This document shows positions 1 to 5,433 of a stretch of DNA of 9,338 nucleotides, piece after piece. The notes beneath the pieces are model-generated. The model made no database searches, was not told the DNA's origin, and was given only the letters and a program-made list of their open reading frames with translations. The position numbers were made by a program, and so were the translations under genes. The stretch covers positions 1 to 9,338 of the forward strand of contig JACQIJ010000210.1 of NCBI GenBank assembly GCA_016198545.1, given 5' to 3'. Each line of letters starts with the position of its first letter. The stretch's first letter is position 1. The stretch comes from Pseudomonadota bacterium (GTDB lineage Bacteria; Pseudomonadota; Alphaproteobacteria; Micavibrionales; Micavibrionaceae).

Positions 1-37
1 ATATCACCGCATCCTCAAAGGGAGGAAAGGTTCGGTC

Positions 38-430
38 GTGAACAACGCGTGCAAAAACAAATGGGTCGACGGGCTTTTAGGAACTCTTTTGGCGGGTTTC
101 TGCCTGTACAGCAGCTACGGGACATGGCAGGCCTATGCCCTAATGCAGGATTTGACCAACAACGTCGAAAAATACAGGCAAGCCCTTCTGGACGATTTCA
201 AGAGCCAATGCCGGAGCGAAAAAACTGCAGAAGCCGAGCAATCGATTATCGACAGATGCGCAGAACGGCGGCTGGAACAGGTCCTGCAGGAAAACAAGGA
301 ATACGCCTCGCAGGAAGGCATGATGAACGGCGTTATCACGCTGGCAAGCGGCATCATGACCTACAATCTCTTCCGGAGAGAGAAATACGCGAATACGCCG
401 ACAAACCCCCGTCCGCCTGAAATGACATAG
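38..430 (+). CDS. Small two-pass membrane protein, function unknown (paralogue A)
   Basis: I do not recognise a family. The 130-residue product has a hydrophobic segment at about 12-36, a charged, partly helical loop, a second hydrophobic segment at about 94-112, then an Arg-Arg-Glu-Lys stop and a short proline-rich tail. The positive charges at both ends suggest that both termini are cytoplasmic and the loop (37-93) periplasmic. Cys58 and Cys74 lie in the loop as C-x15-C-A and could form a disulfide; that is inference. The GTG start is chosen because purine-rich AAAGGGAGGAAAGG (17-30) ends seven bases before it, and because the N-terminus then matches the length of the next gene's product. 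The frame is, however, open to the window edge, so a longer protein starting upstream cannot be excluded. The following gene begins 29 bases downstream on the same strand and appears to be a paralogue, so the two are probably co-transcribed. Confidence 0.6.
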   Translation: MNNACKNKWVDGLLGTLLAGFCLYSSYGTWQAYALMQDLTNNVEKYRQALLDDFKSQCRSEKTAEAEQSIIDRCAERRLEQVLQENKEYASQEGMMNGVITLASGIMTYNLFRREKYANTPTNPRPPEMT

Positions 431-459
431 CAGCCGACCGCCATGCTAGAAAATGTGCC

Positions 460-867
460 ATGAAGCAGGAAGAAATGGATTCAATTAAAAAAAATATTCA
501 AAATGCAACGTTTGGCGCCTGTTTTCTGGTGGCTATGTTCACTATAAATGCAGCCCTTTCTTTTTCGGCATACAAAGCTATGGAGACCATACGCGCGAAA
601 AGCGCGGATAGGGCTTATATGGGAACGCTGTCGCAAAAATTCGTAGATGCGTGCAGGAAAGCCCTGCCCGTTGCCGCGCCTGAAGAGAGAATTGGCTATT
701 GCGCCAAAAACAAAGCGCAGGAAGCCGTTGAAAAAGGAACAGAAGAATTGCGCAAGGCGGGAGTAACTTTTGGAGGTTTTGGCCTGTGCTTCCTGATAAT
801 GGCCCGGTCCGTCTGGGCCATGCGGAGTAAATTCAAAGAGGCGATCGCTAAGCCTGAAGTCAGGTAA
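460..867 (+). CDS. Small two-pass membrane protein, function unknown (paralogue B)
   Basis: This 135-residue product has no family I can name. It repeats the plan of the preceding gene: a hydrophobic segment at about 16-41, a charged loop, a second hydrophobic segment at about 101-121, and a basic tail. Cys65 and Cys81 again form C-x15-C-A, and an Ala-Tyr-x-x-Met motif closes the first membrane segment in both proteins. The start is uncertain. The ATG at 460 has no clear Shine-Dalgarno sequence. An in-frame ATG at 475 (residue 6) has AGGA four bases before it, which is rather close. The choice alters only five residues. The early codons are AT-rich compared with the neighbouring housekeeping genes. 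The gene ends six bases from the convergent yqeY, with no obvious terminator between them. The coding call rests on the shared architecture with its neighbour. Confidence 0.6.
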   Translation: MKQEEMDSIKKNIQNATFGACFLVAMFTINAALSFSAYKAMETIRAKSADRAYMGTLSQKFVDACRKALPVAAPEERIGYCAKNKAQEAVEKGTEELRKAGVTFGGFGLCFLIMARSVWAMRSKFKEAIAKPEVR

Positions 868-873
868 CCGCCG

Positions 874-1335
874 TCAGGACGCCAACCGTTCCTTAACCAT
901 CCCGCTGGCCTTGCCCATGTCCATCTGCCCCGCGTAACGGGTCTTCAGCTCGGCCATCAGCTTGCCCATTTCCCGTACATCGCGGATATTCATGTCGTTG
1001 ATAAGCCCGTCTATGACCTTCTTCACTTCGTCGTCGTTCATCTGTTTGGGGAGGAAACGCTTGATGACTTCTATTTCCTTGTTTTCGCGATCAGCCAGTT
1101 CGGGGCGGTTCGCCTTGGCATAGGTTTCCGCCGATTCCTGCCGCTGCTTTATCATACCCTGCAGCATCGACATTATTTCAGAGTCATTGATGCCCTCCGC
1201 ACGGCCCGAACCGCGAGCATTGATATCCCGTTCCTTTAATGCCGCAATAATCAGCCGTACAGTCCCGGTTGCAATTTCGTCCCGGGCTTTTACCGCCTCT
1301 TTCAGGGCGGTAGTGAATTCCGTGCGTTTATCCAT
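874..1335 (-). CDS. yqeY: YqeY family protein (GatB/YqeY domain)
   Basis: The 153-residue protein is full length for the YqeY family, whose C-terminal helical domain resembles the tail of GatB of the tRNA-dependent amidotransferase. Its precise role is not established. Family features seen are the N-terminal helical segment with LKEAVKARD and TVRLIIAALKERDI, a middle stretch with MIKQRQESAETY and the RPELADRENKEIEVIKRFLPKQ signature (residues about 77-98), and a C-terminal Met-Gly-Lys-Leu-Met region followed by a second Asp-Met-Gly-Lys-Ala turn near the end. On the minus strand GGGAAG lies seven bases before the ATG and supports the start. It is divergent from carA across only 49 bases, an arrangement I recall from many alphaproteobacteria, where dnaG and rpoD often lie beyond yqeY; here the two small membrane protein genes occupy that side instead. 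Confidence 0.93.
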   Translation of the reverse strand: MDKRTEFTTALKEAVKARDEIATGTVRLIIAALKERDINARGSGRAEGINDSEIMSMLQGMIKQRQESAETYAKANRPELADRENKEIEVIKRFLPKQMNDDEVKKVIDGLINDMNIRDVREMGKLMAELKTRYAGQMDMGKASGMVKERLAS

Positions 1336-1384
1336 GTTTCTGCTTCCCTTTTTCGCGCAAAAGCTTTACTAAATAGGCTTCAGC
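1336..1384. promoter_or_regulatory. Divergent yqeY-carA intergenic region
   Basis: These 49 bases separate two divergent starts, so at least the 5' leaders, and probably parts of both promoters, lie here or reach into the flanking coding sequence. It holds the yqeY Shine-Dalgarno sequence on the minus strand. On the plus strand there is an AT-rich TACTAAAT at 1367-1374 that could be a carA -10 element, but no convincing -35 precedes it. I see no leader-peptide attenuator or arginine/pyrimidine operator. Confidence 0.35.
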
Positions 1385-2503
1385 ATGACCGTTTCATCTA
1401 ATATAAAGCAGCCTCGAAATGCAACAGGCGTTATCGCGCTGGCGGACGGCAGCATTTTCTGGGGCCACGGTTGCGGCATGGAATCGAAGGCCGCCGGCGA
1501 AATCTGCTTCAATACGTCAATGACAGGCTATCAGGAAATCTTGACCGATCCTTCCTATGCCGGGCAAATAATCACCTTTACCTTTCCCTACATAGGAAAT
1601 ACGGGAACCAATCCTGACGACATCGAATCCGCAAAACCCGCCGCGCGCGGCCTGATCGTACGGGAGAATATTACGCCTCCTTCAAATTGGCGCAACAATA
1701 GCCATTTCAACCAGTGGCTTAAAACTAACTCCTTAATCGGCATCACAAATGTGGACACGCGCGCGCTGACCCAGAGAATAAGGGACAAAGGCGCGCCGGG
1801 AGGCGTTATCTGCCACGCGCCCGACGGGAAGTTCGATATTCCCGCGCTTCAGGCGGAGGCCGCCGCATGGCCAGGGATCGACGGCATGGATCTGGCGAAG
1901 GAAGTAACATGCAGAAAATCTTATGAATGGGGCAACAAGGGAAAATATCACGTTGTCGCCATCGATTACGGCGTGAAACAAAATATCCTGCGTTATCTTG
2001 CCGCCGCCGGATGCCAAGTAACAATCGTGCCTTGCTCAACCCCCTCCAATGACATTCTGGCAATGAAGCCAGACGGTATATTCCTGTCCAACGGCCCAGG
2101 CGATCCGGCGGCCACCGGCAAATACGCCGTTCCCGTCATTCAGGAACTGTTAAAAAGCGGAAAGCCCCTGTTTGGAATCTGTCTGGGACATCAACTACTG
2201 GCGCTGGCCCTCGGCGGCCAGACAAAGAAAATGCATCTGGGACATCGCGGCGCAAACCAGCCGGTGAAAGATCTGCGAACGGGAAAAGTTGAAATTACCA
2301 GCCAAAACCACGGTTTCTGCGTTATCTCCGACACGCTGCCCGAAGAAGCAGAAGTTTCGCATGTCAGTCTTTTTGACGGATCAAATGAAGGTTTAAGGCT
2401 AAAGAACAAACCTGTGTTTTCAGTGCAATATCACCCGGAAGCATCTCCCGGCCCGCACGACAGTCATTACCTGTTCGAAAGATTCGTGGATATGATGCGT
2501 TAA
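1385..2503 (+). CDS. carA: Carbamoyl-phosphate synthase small subunit (glutaminase)
   Basis: CarA hydrolyses glutamine and channels the ammonia to CarB for carbamoyl phosphate synthesis, the common precursor of arginine and pyrimidines, in the cytoplasm. The 372-residue length is normal. The N-terminal CPSase small-subunit domain (about 10-145) shows the FNTSMTGYQEILTDPSYAGQ signature (42-61). The C-terminal class I glutamine amidotransferase domain (about 188-372) shows SNGPGDP (235-241), the nucleophile elbow GICLGH with Cys266, and the His350/Glu352 pair in QYHPE. All catalytic residues are present. The ATG start lacks a proper Shine-Dalgarno sequence; only a short TAGGC precedes it, in a context shared with carB. 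A carbonic anhydrase gene follows after six bases, so the two are very likely one transcription unit. carB is on the same strand but 2.9 kb further on, with a minus-strand gene between. Confidence 0.98.
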   Translation: MTVSSNIKQPRNATGVIALADGSIFWGHGCGMESKAAGEICFNTSMTGYQEILTDPSYAGQIITFTFPYIGNTGTNPDDIESAKPAARGLIVRENITPPSNWRNNSHFNQWLKTNSLIGITNVDTRALTQRIRDKGAPGGVICHAPDGKFDIPALQAEAAAWPGIDGMDLAKEVTCRKSYEWGNKGKYHVVAIDYGVKQNILRYLAAAGCQVTIVPCSTPSNDILAMKPDGIFLSNGPGDPAATGKYAVPVIQELLKSGKPLFGICLGHQLLALALGGQTKKMHLGHRGANQPVKDLRTGKVEITSQNHGFCVISDTLPEEAEVSHVSLFDGSNEGLRLKNKPVFSVQYHPEASPGPHDSHYLFERFVDMMR

Positions 2504-2509
2504 ACTGCC

Positions 2510-3187
2510 ATGACAAAAAAAGAGACGATACGCGACAGGCTAATACGGCGCTTCTACACAAAATTCAAGCCGACTGCCGACCGCAAGGGTACCATGCGCT
2601 CTCTGGCTGCGAACGGACAGAGACCTGAAATCCTGATCATAAGCTGCATCGACTCGCGCGTATCGGCCAGCATGATTTTCAAGGCCGAGCCGGGCGAAAT
2701 GCTGAATCACCGCCATATTGCCGGACTTGTCCCCCCCTACGACCCCGCATGGGAAAAGACCGGCGCGGTACTTCCTGCCATCGCCGCATCCATAGAATTT
2801 GCCATCCGCGATCTGAAAGTGGGAACTGTTATCGTCAAGGGCCATACGCACTGCGGCGGCATCAGAGCCTATATCGAAGGAACAGCCGGCTCCGCTGTGC
2901 GCTCCTGGATGGAAAACGCAGGTCCTATCATGGACAGACTTGATCGTTCGCAAGATAGCGAGGCGCTGCTACGGCAGGCAGAACGCGAATGCGTCAAATG
3001 CAGCTTTCACAATCTTCTGACCTACCCGGCCATCCGAAGCGCCAGGAAAGAAAATGCGCTTGTTGTCGAAGCCTGGATCCACAACATAGAAGACAGCGTC
3101 CTGTTGCACCTTGACCCGGCACAGGGGGAATTCATCGAGATGGAAGAAAATGAAGCGCCGGCGCTGTCACCGGTTGAAAGCAGGTAA
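2510..3187 (+). CDS. Beta-class carbonic anhydrase
   Basis: This enzyme interconverts carbon dioxide and bicarbonate using a zinc ion. The 225-residue protein has the beta-class zinc ligands Cys46, His112 and Cys115 (CIDSR at 46-50 and GHTHCGG at 111-117), together with the Asp48-Arg50 dyad that gates the zinc. The LVPPYDP stretch (73-79) is typical of the family. Just before it the usual Arg-Asn of the family reads Arg-His (HRHIAG, 67-72), a substitution at a normally conserved Asn; the catalytic residues are untouched. No Shine-Dalgarno sequence precedes the ATG, and the gene begins six bases after the carA stop, which suggests translational coupling. A role in feeding bicarbonate to carbamoyl-phosphate synthase is inferred from this position. 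The last 21 bases overlap the convergent exported-protein gene. No symbol is given because can and cynT cannot be told apart here. Confidence 0.94.
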   Translation: MTKKETIRDRLIRRFYTKFKPTADRKGTMRSLAANGQRPEILIISCIDSRVSASMIFKAEPGEMLNHRHIAGLVPPYDPAWEKTGAVLPAIAASIEFAIRDLKVGTVIVKGHTHCGGIRAYIEGTAGSAVRSWMENAGPIMDRLDRSQDSEALLRQAERECVKCSFHNLLTYPAIRSARKENALVVEAWIHNIEDSVLLHLDPAQGEFIEMEENEAPALSPVESR

Positions 3188-5275
3188 ATCAAGAATTTTC
3201 AGTGGCTGCGGCAGGATCCCGTTCGCGCGCAATTCGTCACGCAATTTCTGTACAATATTTCCGTCTTCAAGCCCATGAACAATAATCTCTGCGCCCTGCG
3301 CGAAAGGTTGCGACGACGAAACCTCAATCGATGCACCGGTCGGAATGTCCTCATAAGCCATTACCATGGTTGACACAACGCCGGTTATCGTCCGGGGAAG
3401 AATCATTTCAAATCCCGCAGGTGTTCTTACCTTCACGTCGGCATGCTGACCGGATTCCTGCGCCAGGACAAAGATCATCTTGCCGAGAGTCACGTTGCGC
3501 GGAAGCATGGCCCTGTAAACGTACTGACCATCCTTTCTTTTCTCCTTGACACTGACAGCATCATTCAACGGAAATATCTGCGCGAAGTAACCGCCGGGCC
3601 TCTCCATTTCAGCTTTCATCTCAACCATCCTGTCCAACGCCTTAACTGTCCTGTCCGGATCCATAGACCCGGCGCCGCAGCGCGGATGATAGGGCAAGGC
3701 GCCGCCGTTGGTTTTGAATATGGCAGGCTTCGGCTGCCCCTCTCCGTCCGCAGGAAACTCATATAAATCGCGCCGGGCTGTCATCAGGACAGCCGCAATG
3801 ATTTCCTCGGGACTGAGCCTGTTCCCGTATTTCTCCATCAGCTTTGCGTAAAAAACGCCCATAACCTGCGTCGGCGCGGATGTGCCTTCAAGTTTTTTGT
3901 CTTTCAGCAGCGTCTGCGGTACGCACACATCAGCGCCCGCCTGCGTGAAATCAGCGACGAAAAGATCGTTTTTATGACCCTCGAAAAAAGGAAACTTTCC
4001 GCTGGCGCCTACAATGTATCCGCGCGGTGAATGGATCAGCGGATAGGACTGCGCATAAGGACCGCTGCCTTCCACATACCAATCGCCTGCCGCGCCAAAC
4101 ACGGCAGGCCTTCCTGCCTCCAGCAAGGGAAGAGCGCGCACAATATTGGCCATCAGGGAATCCGCCGGACCGTATTTCTGCCGCTCCGCGTCCGTGGCAG
4201 ACTCATGAAATTCAAAAGCCGCGCTGTTGCTGAAAACCACGTTTGCCGGTTCTCTCATAAGCTTACGCAGCGCAGAGCTTTCCATGCCTGCATTCTGGAA
4301 AGATATTATATCCTCATCCCACGCCAAAACACGCTTCGTATCCCCGTCGGGATCGAGGGCAGCGGCGGCGGCCTGCGCTATCCGATACATCCTTTCCGCA
4401 TGGCCGTCTTTTCTTTCGATCGTAACATGATAAAATTTAAGCCTGTCTCCGCCCGCTCCAAGAGGATCCATATCGACTTCATTGGCAGCTATGGGAAGCG
4501 CAAGGCCCGTCACGATCGTATCCACGGGCTCCTGTTCGCCCGAAGCAAGTTTCGCAAGATCCCAGCCGTTCAGGGCCGCTACTTCCGCGGCAATCCGTTC
4601 CGCCGACGCGTCGGGCTTATAATAAGCTTTGTTCGCCTGCACATATGAAACGTAACCACGAAACGCATCGGATGCTTCAACCGTAACGGTTTCCAGCGTG
4701 CCGTCAGCAAGCGGAATTTTCACTTTCCGTCCCTTTTCCAGCAGATCAACATTCTCTTCTTTTATAAAATCGATATTATTGGCTTTTCTGATGGAGTCTT
4801 TCGCGGCAGATACATCGGATACGCCCATTTTATCCATGAAACGCCTGCCGAGCCCCCACAATCTGAAACCGGGAAACACCTGAACGGTCTGGATCGTCTT
4901 GTCCGCGCGGACAGGAATATGTATTTCCTGTCTGGCCTTAAGAGGGCCGCTCTGGACCTTGTTAGCGCCGATGAGCGTCTGCAACGCTTCCGCATCGGTT
5001 TCTTTTTCCATCATGCCCTTGAAGTTCGCGGCGATGCCGGCTAGCGTTTCGCCCTCGCGCGCCATATAGACTTCTTCTTTCATGGCCATTTCTTTTTCGA
5101 CGGGAACATCCCATATTTTTGCGCCGTGCGCTTTCAGGAAGGATGCGCTGATTGAAACCGTCTTTTCCTGTTCCTGCGAAGATACGGTGGCTGGATCAAC
5201 TGCCTGAAAAATCATCCCCAGGCTAAGAATTGCCGTACCGGCAAAAAGAGCTCTTCCAGCAACCTGTTTTTTCAT
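3167..5275 (-). CDS. Exported protein with LysM-like modules and a divergent subtilisin-like (S8) domain
   Basis: The 702-residue product begins with Lys-Lys and a hydrophobic stretch (about 8-25) that looks like a signal peptide, so it is probably exported. Residues 69-122, 134-192 and 207-264 each resemble a LysM module and end in an IPV/IPL/LPIA strand, the first being the clearest; LysM modules usually bind peptidoglycan. Residues about 285-545 resemble subtilases: KDGHAERM with His292 where HGTHVAG would be, SNSA near 350 (substrate-strand region), AAGD at 395-398 in place of the oxyanion AAGN, GTSAPTQV with Ser466 and GAGS at 534-537. No canonical catalytic Asp motif is visible before His292, and the Ser motif is one residue shorter than GTSxAAPxV. 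Cys451 and Cys533 might pair. The C-terminal part (about 560-702) looks beta-rich. The enzyme may be active, divergent, or a pseudoprotease. The start at 5275 is preferred because AGGAAG precedes it and a promoter lies just upstream. Confidence 0.85.
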   Translation of the reverse strand: MKKQVAGRALFAGTAILSLGMIFQAVDPATVSSQEQEKTVSISASFLKAHGAKIWDVPVEKEMAMKEEVYMAREGETLAGIAANFKGMMEKETDAEALQTLIGANKVQSGPLKARQEIHIPVRADKTIQTVQVFPGFRLWGLGRRFMDKMGVSDVSAAKDSIRKANNIDFIKEENVDLLEKGRKVKIPLADGTLETVTVEASDAFRGYVSYVQANKAYYKPDASAERIAAEVAALNGWDLAKLASGEQEPVDTIVTGLALPIAANEVDMDPLGAGGDRLKFYHVTIERKDGHAERMYRIAQAAAAALDPDGDTKRVLAWDEDIISFQNAGMESSALRKLMREPANVVFSNSAAFEFHESATDAERQKYGPADSLMANIVRALPLLEAGRPAVFGAAGDWYVEGSGPYAQSYPLIHSPRGYIVGASGKFPFFEGHKNDLFVADFTQAGADVCVPQTLLKDKKLEGTSAPTQVMGVFYAKLMEKYGNRLSPEEIIAAVLMTARRDLYEFPADGEGQPKPAIFKTNGGALPYHPRCGAGSMDPDRTVKALDRMVEMKAEMERPGGYFAQIFPLNDAVSVKEKRKDGQYVYRAMLPRNVTLGKMIFVLAQESGQHADVKVRTPAGFEMILPRTITGVVSTMVMAYEDIPTGASIEVSSSQPFAQGAEIIVHGLEDGNIVQKLRDELRANGILPQPLKILDLPAFNR

Positions 5276-5281
5276 GCTTCG

Positions 5282-5287
5282 CTTCCT
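5282..5287 (-). promoter_or_regulatory. Ribosome binding site that decides the start of the exported protein
   Basis: On the minus strand AGGAAG stands six bases before the ATG at 5275. The two upstream in-frame ATGs (5296 and 5374) have no such sequence. The start at 5275 also puts the Lys-Lys and the hydrophobic core directly at the N-terminus, as expected of a signal peptide. Confidence 0.7.
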
Positions 5288-5311
5288 ACTTTTCATATAG
5301 ATTGAAATCTG

Positions 5312-5341
5312 ACCGTAACAGTCATAGGTAAAACCTGTCAA
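5312..5341 (-). promoter_or_regulatory. Candidate promoter of the exported subtilase-like gene
   Basis: On the minus strand a perfect TTGACA (5341-5336) is followed by an 18-base spacer and TACGGT (5317-5312), a weak -10 element. A transcript would start near 5305 and give a leader of about 30 bases to the chosen ATG at 5275. This position rules out the ATG at 5374, which lies upstream of the promoter. The -35 is strong and the -10 is poor. Confidence 0.45.
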
Positions 5342-5433
5342 GCTCTCTTCATTCAAGCGGAAAAAAACAGGCATAAAACCCGCAATAAAACATTGCCCTG
5401 CCGATAAAAATCCCTTATTCCTCTGGTTTCAGT

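Larger units (their letters stand above)
5276..5433. promoter_or_regulatory. Divergent intergenic region between the exported-protein gene and carB
   Basis: These 158 bases hold the minus-strand promoter and ribosome binding site described separately. The half nearest carB is A-rich, with a run of seven A at 5361-5367. For carB the best plus-strand pair I see is TTGCCC (5393-5398), a 17-base spacer and TATTCC (5416-5421), which would leave a leader of only about six bases; an alternative is TTCAAG (5352-5357), 16 bases, TAAAAC (5374-5379). Neither is strong. No terminator-like hairpin or attenuator was found. Confidence 0.35.

Noticed and set aside
49..420. Alternative plus-strand frame overlapping the first small gene
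   Set aside because: It has no membrane segments and is Arg/Pro-rich as expected of a shadow. The frame starting at 38 has a ribosome binding site and shares architecture with the next gene.
841..848. Palindrome GCGATCGC
   Set aside because: A single copy within a coding sequence; I see no second copy that would suggest a repeat family or a regulatory site.
853..864. Inverted repeat CCTGA-AG-TCAGG at the end of the second small gene as a terminator
   Set aside because: The stem is only five pairs with a two-base loop and is followed by no T tract on either strand; part of it encodes the protein's C-terminus.
4031..4648. Plus-strand open frame opposite the exported-protein gene (205 codons)
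   Set aside because: The minus-strand frame shows signal peptide, LysM-like and subtilase-like motifs; the plus frame is Arg-rich without motifs or a ribosome binding site.
5276..5374. Upstream start at 5374 for the exported protein, adding 33 residues
   Set aside because: The extension would bury the signal peptide, lacks a ribosome binding site, and starts upstream of the likely promoter at 5312-5341.
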